DNA of 64,000 nucleotides, from the NCBI GenBank assembly GCA_963931925.1, contig OZ007570.1, forward strand, positions 68,291,714-68,355,713, written 5' to 3'. This stretch comes from Onchidella celtica. Lineage: Eukaryota; Mollusca; Gastropoda; Systellommatophora; Onchidiidae. This document shows, one piece after another, positions 1-12,521 of this stretch. Numbering within the stretch: position 1 is the stretch's first letter; the number at the start of each line of letters is the position of its first letter. Under the pieces are notes generated by a model that was not told where the DNA came from, ran no database searches, and was given only the letters and a program-made list of their open reading frames with translations. Position numbers and translations under genes: made by a program.

Positions 1-3000
1 CTTCTGAATAATTTACAAAACAGCACCTAAAATCGGATTTCTCGGCTGCAAGGAGCAGACGTGCAATATAAAACCGAGTAGTTTCTAAAATGTTTTCTCT
101 CCAGAAGAAAACATAACAATATAATTCAATGATAATTGTGTTTAACGTCCCTCAAAACAGAAAAAACAACAACAATGCAGTATGAATATTCTTGACTGTT
201 ATTAAACTTTAAGTCTCAAATCTCTTTTTTTTTTCCTGGATGAGTTTTCTCAAATGAATCGACAAAAAAGGCTATTTCACATCCCTTTAATGAAAATAAA
301 TAGCATATTTGATCAGTGATGTCAACTTTCTCCTATTGTAACCCATACCCTGCACGCTACACGTAAAGCCCACTGCACGGTCAGTGACCTTACTCACGGA
401 GAATCTTATCTGGGGTCACTGACCACAAACGCTGTCCATGTGGTTCGGTTTTTATTGATCGGTGTGAAAACATTCGCTGCTATGCCTTATCACGCTTGAT
501 AATGAATTAACCAGCAAAATCTTAGTCTGTCAGTCTCTAACCAATGATCTCACTTATGATTCCAAACTGACAGCTGTAGTTTTCGTGAGAACAAAGCATG
601 ATAACTAGCCACGCCCTCCCAAAACCCTACACAAAATAATGGTTTCATCCTGATTGACACATACTAATAAACCAACGTGGGCATTTGGGGCAAAGATTAT
701 TTCAGAGCTTGTTTCTGATTGATTTTTAGATACAGACAACTCCAGATGGTGGTCAGCATGTGAGAAAATGAGATAATATTGCAAATTTGTTGAGCAACAG
801 TTCGCATGTCGATGTTACATCTTTTGAAAGTGTGGGGAGAGCCTTTGAAAGCTTAGTCTTTGTGATTCCGACCAGTGGTTCACTGGTTAACATGTCCATG
901 TCACTATCCGTTTGATTTAGAAGAGATACAGTGAACAATAACACGGTGGTTACGTCTCAAAAAGGTCAGTCACCTGATGCGTGAAAATAGGGCTTGCGCG
1001 TGGCGCGGTCAGCTTGACCTTCCCAACTTTTGCCGCCCGTGCGGCGTGAGCGCTTGCGAGTAAATATCGACAATTGCTGCTGTCAGAGTTAGGATTTGAA
1101 TTGCCGTGCTGGGTCACGGTTTTGTTTATTTCATGTCATTGATTTTGGCCAGTCCAAACGTCCTTGAACTGTTCCCGTGGACGGTTTGTTTTTGTAACGC
1201 TTTTCTTAGAGATGGAAAGAAAGTGGGGCAAGATAGAACGAATGGATAAATTAACAGTGACGATGCAGTTTCGACCCCGTGGTTTGGGTGTACTTTAACA
1301 GGGAAAGACGGGGCGAATAAGGAGTGAATAAATTCGTACATAAAACGTTTAGGGTGTAGAGACTTTGCGAACGGTTTTGACATAGTTGAGTTACTTTGTC
1401 TGTTACTATTAATAGAATCTATTGGCGCTGCGAGCGGAGCTCGAAGTGGATACACCAATCAAATTTGAGCAGTCACGTGGATTTGCAGCAGAAGATAAGC
1501 GGAGACATGTTTAAGCTACCTCACTTCCATGTAGAATTTCCAGCTACGAGGGTGGTCGGCTAAAGGTTCAGCCAGAGAGAACCAACAGACTGTTAACGTC
1601 ATGTCTATGTCCTGGATAGACAATGAAATATTCCACAGCTATTTTCTCCAGTTCCCTGAAATCGTTTCAGGGAACCAATCGTAAGTGTTGTCACCATGAT
1701 TCGAGATGATGTGAATCTGACCCTAATTTTCCAGTAGAACAGAAGTGCGACCAAAGGGATGCAAGACCATAAAGTTTTACTTGCAATTAAGATCTAGAAA
1801 GAGTGACTGATATACACATTTGTAAATTGTAATTGATGTGTCTGGATGAGGCTGGGGATTGCCAGCCCATCCTAGAGCAGATCTAGATCTATTTTAAATA
1901 CGTCAGTGTGTCTTGACGGTTTGATCCGTTATAAGTAATTAACTGAGTTAACATTGTCGTCTGAGACATAAGAATTTTATTTGTGAGGTAGTAGGCAGTC
2001 TATATTTCTGAAGATAAATAATTAATAAGTAAACTGTGAATGAGTCAGAATGATATGGATTTTCTAATCTTTAAGAACCTAGAGGAGACTTCTAGTTATG
2101 CATTATACTATTGTCATTTGATGCTGCTGATGTTGTCTTTTTGATATGTAAGATAGACGAAATTGTTAGGAATTTTAAGTAATAAATTTGTGGCCCTACA
2201 AGGTCCTTGATATAACGTACTCGAAATTGTTATTAGTGTATGTGGCATGGTATGGCAGAGTAATTTCTAAAACCTCTCGATATTTTATTAAATGCAGTCG
2301 AACACCTAAATTTATAATTTAGTATACCCCAACTTGTAACACTCGAGGACCCACCTCGTAACATTGGAGGGCACACCCTCCCTTGAACTCGTAACAGCTG
2401 CCCCTCGCAGGGTGAGAGTTAATTAAACTCACACTCCTCAATTACTGTTACTTCATTTCTTTTCTGCACTTCAGCAGCTTTGGCAGTGGTCAAGAAATCT
2501 CTATTGCAGAAACTAAAAGAAATCCTTTGAAGAGTAGACTGCATCTTTCGTAGACAAGTCAGATCTACACGAATATAATGACTGTTTCATTAAGATAATT
2601 ATCTACAGTGGTAATCTGTCTTTATTAATGCTGACAGAAAAAATGGATATAATTACTTTCCATGTGGTCATTTAGAATACATCGTTCCAACTTCTGCTAT
2701 GTGCATGTGGTTTACAGACATTGACATTTGTTTTCCTTTCCGTTATGATATAATTGCAGTCCCCATTATTTTCATATTTTCAGTGGACGATTCTGAAAGA
2801 TTTTGTTTTGATATACATATAAAACAAACTGATCTAACAATGGCAGAATTCTTCATGAAAATAATGTACTCGTGCTGGGACATTTCATAAAGTTACTGAA
2901 AAATAATCTCATGACTGCTGCATGAAACCTGCAGTCTTATAAAAAGGACCACGAGGCACATATACTAAGACTGAAATTTTTATTTATGTTTCATGCAATT

Positions 3001-3822
3001 ATATCAGGTGTTTGAATAGTTCAAAAATTTCTCTGACTAAAAAAATGTCATGGAAAAACTTGATTGGAGCACGGCAAAGTTCAAGAAATCTCAAATTACA
3101 CTTAATGCTGAGGAGATTTCTAGACAATGAATTACAGATTAGCAAATGGAAAAAAGGCCTACATAAATTGCTAACTTTACAAAATGTTTAAAATCATAAA
3201 ATGCAGTATTAAATTCAAGATTCCAGATGAGAGGCATCTAACAACATCATAATGGTGAGGTACACAAAATATGAACATTTACTTGATTATTTTGCCATCA
3301 CAATGTAGTTTTACAAATTTTCTGAAAACAAAAAGAAAAAGGGCCATAATTCTGAGGCTTTCACAACTAACTCAGAGAAAACTAAAACTTTCAAGAATGT
3401 TATTTGTGGACTTGAGATTTTTCGTTGCAAAAGGCTTCTGAACCACTCAACACTCAGACTTTAAATTTTATATGGTACACCAGAATTAATGTAAGAGTGC
3501 ACAGTTTTTAATAGAAGTCTCAAATCGGTGTAGTTTCATTTATTGGAAATTTATTGTTTCGCCATCATTTAGATCTATTTCGAGTCATGGTTTGCCATTT
3601 TAAGGTTTCGTTATCACTTCCTGCGATGTGTTCACTATCAAACACACTAACCCGTGCGCAAATCATGCTGTCGCACGGGATGCGCAGGGTGTCAACTCAC
3701 AAAGGCAGAGCAGTAAGACTTATTTAAAAACAAACAAACAAAAATAAAATAAACAAATAGGAACAGGCAAGATGAAGCAGATCCATAATAACCACCCAGA
3801 ACTGAAACCAATATTCAAACCG
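1..3822. other. Intergenic or intronic DNA, no gene recognised
   Basis: AT-rich sequence with frequent stops in all frames. The longest open frame, about 110 codons on the minus strand near 1126-1458, has no recognisable motif. A GC-richer patch holds the word YTYGTAACA three times (2333, 2355 and 2388), which may be the remains of a repeat or LTR. I see no convincing exon with both splice sites. Confidence 0.5.
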
Positions 3823-3855
3823 ATTTATCCCGGGCAGGGCCGGGGACCTCAGCTT
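3823..3855 (+). mobile_element. Decayed Helitron-like 3' terminus
   Basis: A GC-rich short hairpin (CCCGGGCAGGGCCGGGG) is followed about ten bases later by CTTGT. The same block recurs at 11874-11907, where it ends in CTAG followed by T. A hairpin just upstream of a CTRR end inserted before a T is the hallmark of Helitron 3' ends. Here the terminus is CTTG rather than CTRR, so this copy looks mutated. No 5' end or Rep/helicase gene was found. Confidence 0.45.
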
Positions 3856-5685
3856 GTGTATTAATAACTAGATGAAGTTCCCGGCATTATCTGGGATAGG
3901 CCTAAACCTGTGAACCCACTGATCTCTCTCTTTTGGTCTACAAAGCTTCCCATAATCTACAGTTTTACTACAGATTGCATACGCTCCAGAGCACTACTCA
4001 CTCATTTCTGATAGGGAAACTGTGCGCGTGTATATCAATATGCAGGGTTGTAAACAGCCGGCGACAGTATGGAAGGAAATTGTGCGGCATGCCCAGAAGC
4101 CGCAGAGAAAAATGATTAGCATGTAGATCTAGCGTCATTATAATCGCGACCATTTTAAAAGAACAAAGCTTGATATTGGTAATTGAATTAAAATTATACA
4201 TTAGTTATATTTCACATTAAGGGAAAGACAAGAAGAACACTACACAGTTTTAGAAGGGCTGTACTTTAGATCCATTATATTTATGGTCTTATAGAGGGAC
4301 TGATGATGAATAGGCTAGTTAACCAGAACAAAACAAGCATAACTGTCTTGGCCGAGTTTCTTAAAAAAGAAGTAGATACCAAATCTAGAGCCTACATCAG
4401 GTCTAGACTTGGAGATCTAGATATATCTAGAATTCTTTGCCGACTGCCACCTGAACTTCAGAGTCACGCCATCTCCCAATAGCACTTGGTGATAGATCTT
4501 AAATTTATTCGTGCTGAGAAAATATTTAAATCTCAATCTGGAGCTGGCAAAGCTTTTAGCATCACCGCCACCACCAAATTCCGTGTCGGCAACCGCATGT
4601 GAAACATCGCTACAGGCAATGAGGCTACACCACTAGGCCAACGGAAGTGAAAGGCAACAACAAAAGAAATCTTCTATGCGGAAAGACCACGATTAGACCT
4701 TACTCAGTTTGCCAGATTTCTAAAGAACTGCTGACCAATTTGAGGACAACGGCAGGTGTTCGTGCTATTGGCGGATAGCGCGGACGGTCGGTGATCGCGC
4801 CTCGGGCGGAAAGGGCGGAGTCGGCCAATGCGCTCTGGAGACGGAAAAAGACAGAAGATTTACATCCCTGGATATGGTTTCTGGTGCGATGGGCTTACTA
4901 TAGGGAGCCAAAACAAAGATCACTGTACTGTACATTTTTACAACTTTTTATCAAAGAACACCTGAAACTTGAATCAACACAATCACAAAATTACACCTTT
5001 CCATTTTCTAGATAGCCTGTTTGCTACATGACAATCTAAGCCACGTTGTCAGTTGGGTGTGGAGACTTTTTGCAGTTTCTCACTTATCTATCGCAAATTA
5101 TTACCAAATGGCACACCTACACCTTACAAATGGCCATCTGCGAACTTTTTATGGCTACAACTACTACAAGAATTAATTATTTCTGTATACATCTTATAAA
5201 TTCACCTTATCTTATTCTTGTCAATTGGATATCTTTCATACTGTTTGACTGTCATCTGAAAATTGCATATTAAACTCTACGGAAACATTCGAAGCTTAAT
5301 TTCAGGTGGTTTTTTTTGGTCTTTGTAAAAAAATTATTTTATAAGAAAGAACTCTTTTCATCTGTTTTGGAATTGTGCAGCAAGCTGCAAACTGTTACAA
5401 CGCTAAATGAGCGATCATTTAAATTATCCCAACTGATGCCAGTTTACTAGCCCAAATGTCAGCACATGAATGATTTGGTTGGCAAATTCCAGACTCACTG
5501 TTTACAATAGGACAATGTGAAAGTTGCAGCAAAATTGTGTTGTTATTCCTTTTGTCAAACATGAACTGTGGGATGATACGCTTGACTTCTTGATTAATGC
5601 TTTGCGTTTCATGCAACAATCAACAAAACATATAAACGGTTGATGACATTAAACACTGGACAATAAATATAACATCTATACTTAC
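3856..5685. other. No gene recognised
   Basis: Mostly AT-rich. Several AGATCT/CTAGA words lie at 4365-4435, and a GC-rich island at about 4750-4850 has no open frame I can identify. A weak exon-like stretch on the minus strand near 5410-5510 contains two cysteines but has an incompatible splice phase (see rejected items). Confidence 0.5.
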
Positions 5686-5832
5686 ATGCCTTGCAAGATC
5701 CCTGACTGGGCCTGTAAGAATTTTGATCACAAAGACAACGTTTAGGGTTGGACTGGTAGGAGACACAGATCAGACTTGTTTCATTACAAACACTGTTATC
5801 GTCCCCGCTACACTCTTCTCCATGACCAGCTC
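5686..5832 (-). CDS. Exon encoding a six-cysteine EB/EGF-like module
   Basis: Internal exon of 147 bp (49 codons) on the minus strand. It begins after an acceptor reading TTTTACACAG and ends at donor GTAAGT. Both junctions are phase 1, so it is a symmetric 1-1 exon, as expected of shuffled extracellular modules. The translation has cysteines spaced C-7-C-6-C-9-C-1-C-11-C, closely matching the exon at 9349-9483. This is the pattern of EB or EGF-like disulfide modules in secreted or membrane proteins of invertebrates. The gene cannot be named from two modules. The product is probably extracellular, with the six cysteines forming three disulfides (inference). The intron between the two modules carries a solo LTR. 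Confidence 0.6.
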
Positions 5833-7753
5833 CTGTGTAAAACAATGATTAGACATTAGACCACAACTAATGATCTGGAAAAGTTCATTAAAAACATCAT
5901 TGTCACTGATATGATGTTGACTGTTTTTAATTTGTTGTAGATATGATTTCAGTGCCTTATGGTGTTAATTAGCCCCTCTCTTAATGGGGCAATTCCATAT
6001 ATGTGACCAACTGACATTTCAGAACATTCAGTCGACTATCAAGTCTTTATTTGTGAATGAAAGGAAATGAAACACATCCATTTCAACAAGCATAAGTTAA
6101 TAATCTTTACCTATGATGAATTTGATTAGCTTTGTTTAAAGAGCAAACAACAAAAACACCAAACTACAATCAATTAAAGACTTCTTGATGTGCTAACACT
6201 GTATCAACCTGACTTATCAGGTTGACTTAGGGATTTATGAAGTGCCCTGACATTTGAAAGGCAATTCTTGTAAACTTCACATATCTCTTGTATGGATGGA
6301 TGAGCTATATGAACATCCAATATTTATCATTTGCTTGAATTGTATAGGAACTAGCCTCGGTAAAGTATGCACAGTGGTCTGATGTCTGAACACACGCCTT
6401 ATCTGCTGGTAAATGAAGAACCATTATTCTTTTGGATCAAGAATACAATCCAGGGAGAAAACAACACTGTCAGGTAATATCATCAGGGCAATACCTTACA
6501 TCATATTTCTATAGGTCATATCTAATGTCTTCCATTTCTGTGACAGAAAGTAGCTCATTTCTTTTCATTGTGATAGGTCCCAAGGAAAAGAAGATTTATA
6601 CACTGTGCCCATATATGTAGCTTGGTGGCCACTGGATTTAGCAGGACACACATTATGATAAGTTTCTTTGAGAAACTTCATATTCACACCATCTACTGCC
6701 ACTCTACCATTGGAAAACTAGATTATAAAAGACAGTATAGTTGTTTTCTTTAGCAACATGGACATCACATCTCATTTCATTGGCAGAGACCCATTTTCAT
6801 GCTGCCTGGTTCTTAAAATACTGCACTGCCCATTCTGTTTCTTGTGCCTACCAATGGTTGGCAAACTTTATTTTTGAGTTTGACAAAACTTTCATAAAAT
6901 ACATCTCTGCCCCACCTCTCACTGTCTACCCTCTCTATATCTGTCTTGGCAAAATGAAATAATTCCAAATGCAAGCAGCAGGGTATTCCTGTGTTCAGGT
7001 TTTAGCCACGAGCTCGTTGAGTAGTTTAAATCAGCCGCGACAAAGTGTTGACCCCACAGGTCATATGCTCATGAAAACAGAGATTCGAGGACAGCATTCA
7101 GTGACACAAAGCAAACTCACACAAATTTAAAAACAAAGACAATTAAAAAAAAAAAAATTTAAAAATCCAAAATTTGGTGCACCTTCCACAGTATTGGAAA
7201 TCTACATGCAAAATCTGGTTACTGTAGGTGGCTAATAAAAAAGCTTGGTGCATTCAAAGGTGGAGAATTTGTGAATTATATATGCAGATATCCTGTATAT
7301 TTTGTAAACAAAGACTTGCATTATTCAATTAAATCTATTGTGAAAGAAAACAGATGCTAAGAAATTTTTATGTTTTATATCTGGAAAATTAAAAAAAAAT
7401 AATTAAAAACTTGTCTCTTTGCCCAAAACATATGGATATAAAAACTTCTGTAATATTTTACTAAAGACCATTTGATTAATAAACTGTTCCATGAAACACA
7501 TCTATTCTATTTCGCTCATAAAAATTGTGTAAAAAATAATCAACCATTTCAGTTCTTTACAACCTTTGCAAGCTTGACATGACAAGGAACAGCAGTGCAA
7601 AGCAAGGTAAATCTCATACTTTGGTAAAGGTATCATAATACAGACCCCCCCCTGGTTTAATCTCTATGCCAGAGCTTTACTAAGTATGATGCCCTGCTAA
7701 GAATCACATAATATCATAATTAAGGCAGTGTTTCGAAAAAGTTCTGACAACTG
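5833..7753. other. Probable intron, no exon recognised
   Basis: AT-rich sequence between the two cysteine-module exons. It contains homopolymer A/T runs (for example 7146-7157) and a C run near 7646-7652, but no other cysteine-rich frame flanked by splice signals. It ends at the solo LTR's duplication AACTG (7749-7753). Confidence 0.45.
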
Positions 7754-8744
7754 TGTCACGAGCAGAGTTATGGTCTTGGGGATCTAGTGACTGCACGAGA
7801 GGCAGTTAATTCACACTCGGACACATACACACAAGAAATCATTAAATAACAAGAATATATGCTGTCAGGCCGGCCGGGCCATATTATTACATAATATTAA
7901 TATATAAAACAAAAGACAATAGAGGTATATTCAAGGCAAAAAATTCCAATTACTAACTTAACCTAACATCTTTATGCCACTATGTTCCCTATCAAAGGTA
8001 ATGCAATTAATAGCCAAATGGTATATTATAAGAAACAAGATAACAGTTGAGTCGCCACTGGCCAGACGCCAGGCAAACTCTCCAGAAATAATACCAGATT
8101 CTCAAGGTACACTGAAGGCTATAACAGCCCAGAACATTCAAAGCCTACAGAAGCACAAATTGGCTTGTAGGTAATTAAACAGCTTGTACATATAATTATC
8201 TACAGGTAATCGCTCTAATGTTCATATCAAAATCATCTACTCAGTCAGTCCAATAGCAAAGGACTTTTAGTCTTCAGACCACACAGTTCAGGTACTGGCC
8301 AACCGGAGATACTTCACGAAACGATGCTTCTCTCGTCTGTATTCAATGAATCTCAACGTTACACGATGTTTTATACCATCCAACTACCCGGCAGGGCTAG
8401 TCCGCTGGCAAAATTAGTTCAGCAATCTCATTGGCCGAAACCTCCCACCATTTTGAATGTAGGAATATAGTCTGCACTATTCTATCAGCCAGTTAACGTG
8501 CAAAAACTTGTCTAGTCATAATTAACAATGTCAAACACCCCCACCTTGTCTCACCCCTACTCCTTTACTTTTAATCCCGCACATTAAAACCGAAAAGCGT
8601 GAATCTAATAGTTTAACTTTGCAATTCCTTACTCACAAACAACAATTCGCGAGGACCGTTCAAGGCCATCAGCCAATTTCTCATGGCCCTGCTAAACAAA
8701 CAACTCACGCCCCGCGTGAATTTTAATTAACTAGACTCATGACA
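7754..8744. mobile_element. Solo LTR (991 bp) with TSD AACTG
   Basis: The sequence starts TGTCACGAG and ends CATGACA, so it has TGTCA...TGACA inverted tips. It is flanked by the identical pentamer AACTG on both sides (7749-7753 and 8745-8749). A 5-bp duplication and TG...CA ends are what gypsy-type LTR retrotransposons leave. The absence of internal coding sequence makes it a solo LTR, the usual result of LTR-LTR recombination. Apart from its terminal TGTCAC it is not obviously related to the LTR at 12522-13758, so a second family is represented. Orientation is not determined. It lies in the presumed intron of the cysteine-module gene. Confidence 0.7.
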
Positions 8745-9348
8745 AACTGCACTCAAGAATTTCAGCACACTATCCTCAAATTCTAATTAATTGTCTGAAT
8801 AATGGCTATTATATTCCAAAAAAAGATGCCTCTTTCATTAGTAGGATTTACAGTGCAGCCATCTGAAATTGCTTTCATCGTGCCTGTTGTATGTAGACTG
8901 AGTTAGGCACAAGTGTGTATTGCTTAAAGAATGTAACTCTATTTTGATGGTCTGAATAAATACTGCCCTTTGACACAAATCGTCCCATATGGGGAATTTT
9001 TGGAGAATGTTGCCTGTTTTCCGCTTGACCTTTGCACATCCCCTTTCGTGCTCCTACCATGCTTTATCAAAACAAAAGTTAAAAAAAAACACAAAAACGT
9101 AAAGTCTCTCAAAATGCCATCAAAAGACATGCTATAACTTTCAGTCACTGACACGAAGGAAATGAATGTCCAATCAACTCCATGTATAAGTACTCCAAAA
9201 ACACAGGGTGAAAGATAAAAATAAATGAATGGAAACTTCTAAATGAGGATGTCACACGAGAACAAAAAACAATAATAAGTACACACATAAAGTTGACAAC
9301 CTGTTAGGAAAAACAACGAAAGACTGACACACAGACAATCAAACCTAC
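8745..9348. other. Probable intron, no feature
   Basis: AT-rich sequence between the solo LTR and the cysteine-module exon. Short minus-strand open frames at 8875-9154 have no splice support and no recognisable motif. Confidence 0.4.
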
Positions 9349-9483
9349 GTCTACATATGTTATTGTTGGTATCCTGAATGTAACCACCAGCACACCGACA
9401 AGAGGTGTTGTTGTCACAAATCTCTGTGGGACCCACACATTGAGTTGCATCGTCTGTACAGTTGGTACCAAAAGCCGCATCGA
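9349..9483 (-). CDS. Exon encoding a six-cysteine EB/EGF-like module
   Basis: Minus-strand exon of 135 bp (45 codons). The acceptor reads ATCCAGACAG and the donor GTAGGT. Both ends are phase 1, so the reading frame continues into the exon at 5686-5832. Cysteines are spaced C-6-C-6-C-5-C-1-C-12-C, and the module includes the stretch GPTEICDNNTSCRCAGGY. Size, phase symmetry and spacing all fit an EB/EGF-like repeat of a secreted or membrane protein. Further exons upstream would be expected between here and a signal-peptide exon such as the one at 20815-20880. I could not identify them, and the link to that exon is a guess. The donor is less canonical than that of the other exon. Confidence 0.6.
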
Positions 9484-11873
9484 CTGTCTGGATGTGAATC
9501 TGGCAATACCACAGGGAAAAATAAAATGCATTATAGGTTTCTTGCCACCATAAAGGCAGTAACTAATTAAAAATATATAGGGTTACTGCAAAGAAAAAGA
9601 CAAGGTCACATAAACATGACCTATACCAAAGATGGCCAAACTGCGGCTCGTGAGCCTCATGTGGACCTTTGGCCTTAAATATATATTCGACTCATGGACA
9701 TAATGCTGGCTGCGCTCTTTTTTCATCACAGTGGTAAGAAACTCCTCAGGTGGAGTGAGACAGACGACGATCTTCAGAGGAAGAGTGGATTCTTTCATTA
9801 GATGTTTTGGCCTTTAACTTCCTGACATCTTCTAGACCCCGGAAAAATAATAAATTATATTAAGTAAGTTAGTATAAAAAGTAAATAAGAAAAACATTTC
9901 AAGCTTCATAATTATTTACTGGGTATGAACTGAGACCCAATTGGTTTCAAACGTAAGTTTAATGTTCATGGTTAGTACAAATGTTTAAGAATTTAAATCC
10001 TAATTTTATAGCTAGATTTCAGCGAGGCACTGTGCATGTTCTTTGAAAATATTTGGTAGATGTGTACTTTGAGGTCGCTGAAACTAATACAAGTTTTTTG
10101 TTTTTTTCCCAGTTGTTCACACATTATTTTTTTTTCTATACATACTATGTAAGCGCCTGATGAAGATCCCAGAAACCATTGTACACCGACCCCCCCCCCC
10201 CCCCCCCATCATCGCTGTTTGGACACGTTTTTCATCGAACACAATTCACCTCAGGGCATTCCTAATAAAACGCGTGGCAGTGACAGCAACCACTACATTT
10301 GGGTAAAGTCCTATTTGGTACAATTCTAGATTTGGAAGCACCCCCCCCCCCCCCAAAAAAAACCACAGCAACAGAACGGTCACGTCATTTTCTGCCACAG
10401 CAAAGGACATCATTGTTCAGTCTTACGTTAAAACGCGTAAAAAACACGCATAAAAAATGTTTCCTCTTCCATAAAACAGGTAACCAAATTTTCAAAATAC
10501 ATGTGCTCTGTACATTCCTTTTTGTTTGAAACTGTGAAAGCAATCTGTTGGATTTGGTCTTATCTGGAAAGTCCAATTCATTTATCGACAAGTCTCGTGC
10601 AATTTATTCAACTAAAAAGCATTACATTTCGCCTCCTTCCTAAAGAAAAGGAGAAAAAGAGAAAAAAAGGGCGTACAGCACACTGGTAAGCAAATACATG
10701 GATATAGCAACTAAAAAGCGTTTGATTTGATACAACTCCGGCTTTGCATGCATTTACTCGTCTCAAATGGTCCCGCTATGTGCCACATCATATCAATAAC
10801 CAAATGTTTCTAACGAATACAAGCACGTGTTGATGGGTGAGTGAAAATCCCGTAATTTTATTGAGCACCACAGAAACTGACATGCATGAGCAGAAAAAAA
10901 ATCCTGGAAGTTAGTTTGGCCCTGGTAACAGTGCTGGTTCCCAGTAGATCTACATGCCTGGAAAAATTAATACACGTCCCTCTTTTACTTTCATAAATGG
11001 GTTTTTATCTAGAATGTTCCTTTTTAAAAACTTTTTGCCCCTTAGATGGGAATTAAGGACATACTTATTCTCATCTCTAAATCAAGCAAAGACATAAATT
11101 TGATTTATCAGTTTTCACCATAGGTCGAGCAGCTTCCGTTACTGCATAGACAGTTCTGTTTATTTAACTTTATGATGGTGATTATCTGATACTCCGCACT
11201 TCTTTCATGTGTTGTATTGTTATTACTGCTGGGCAACAGTCCAGATTTATATTTGGATATGCAGTTAAGCCGGTGGTTAACAGCATGGTCGATATCGCCA
11301 TCGCCCCCTCCCGAGTACGTACAGTTCGATCGCTCTCATTGTATCGAGGACAAGACATTTTCAAACAGTAGGCCTACATAGATTCCTGATTACAACAGGT
11401 ATGAAGATATAAATTATCTATATTCTGTTCCTAAAGCTGGAAGGAAATGAACCTCCGACGGGAAAATGGTTCAATGCAGTGTCTACAAGACGGAGAAATT
11501 ATGCCCCCGTATGTGAGAGGGGTGATCGTCTCACAAACACTGCCGCTCACTTTACGCTACTGATCATGGCACACCAAATACAAGGAAATCACTGACCTGG
11601 CCAACACTACACGTAGGCTTTGTGAACAGGAGTGGCAAATATTGTTCGGCACAATTGATGAAGAATACTTTCTACTTTTAAAACAATAAACAATCACAAC
11701 TAATGTGAAGTCTGTGTACTTGTGATTGCATGTTGGGGTGGAGTAGGGATGGGGGGGGGGGGGCGATGATAAATACGTGTATGTGGGACCGAAGGGGGCG
11801 ATTGCCTGAAAATTGTTAAGAACCATCGAATTAAACGGAGCAATACAATCTATATATTTATATACATGTACAG
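9484..11873. other. No gene; homopolymer-rich
   Basis: Contains C18 at 10190-10207, C14 at 10341-10354 and G13 at 11751-11763. Around 9635-9680 the sequence reads like a decayed hAT terminus (GGCCAAACTGCGGCTCGTGAG), but no second terminus was found. No exon with matching splice signals was recognised. Confidence 0.4.
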
Positions 11874-11907
11874 ATTTATCCTGGGCAGCGCCGGGTACCT
11901 CAGCTAG
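11874..11907 (+). mobile_element. Helitron-like 3' terminus ending CTAG
   Basis: GATTTATC is followed by the hairpin CCTGGGCAGCGCCGGG, then TACCTCAG and CTAG (11904-11907), with T as the next base. This matches the structural signature of a Helitron 3' end: a short GC hairpin 8-10 bases before CTRR, inserted next to T. It is a near copy of the block at 3823-3855. The 5' end and any coding region were not found, so this is probably a non-autonomous copy. Confidence 0.5.
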
Positions 11908-12521
11908 TGTATAATAAATGGCATTTTCACACACCATGTAGTTTCCCTCACAGGTGCAGAATGCCCAGGTGAGTTATTTCCATAAAAACCTGTGCTGAAT
12001 CGTGTACCATGACGAATCATGATTGCTTTGACTCGTTCTTATCCGTTTACAGAAACTCCATTCTATAACAAGTGGGTAAACCAGGAAGTAACGAACTGAG
12101 GCTGAACAACACATTTCATAGGAGCAGACAAGATATGCAATTACCAATAACCAGCCTTAACGCTGTGTTTGTGTGTGTGTGTGTGTACGGAAAAAAAGGG
12201 GGGTGGGAGGAGGATTATATTTAAAGTGTGCACTATTTCCCTTCCCTGTTCAGCTGCAACGCTCAGCGTAGACTCTGTATCGTTGCCCCACACTGTAATT
12301 TCCACTGGATACTAAACCTAAATTGGGAGCTGTAAAATCTTAATGTGCTTATACTACAGGCAGCAATGTCAGAATAATTCAGATAGGTGGCTCACAGTTT
12401 ACCAATCACATTCGACATCAACTGAAATTTGCATAATTATAATTTCTGAAATTTAAATTATAGAAAGTAAAGACAATATCTTTAATTGCAGAAAATATAC
12501 CAGAACAATGCCTGAGGTCTC
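11908..12521. repeat. Unassigned DNA with a (GT)n microsatellite
   Basis: A (GT)n run lies at about 12165-12186, followed by purine-rich GGGGTGGGAGGAGG. No coding sequence was seen. It ends with GTCTC (12517-12521), the left target duplication of the next LTR. Confidence 0.6.

Noticed and set aside
5416-5510. Minus-strand stretch with ESGICQPNHSC after an AG, as a further cysteine-module exon
   Set aside because: The acceptor would be phase 2, incompatible with the phase-1 exon before it; there are only two cysteines in the exon part and the frame stops soon after.
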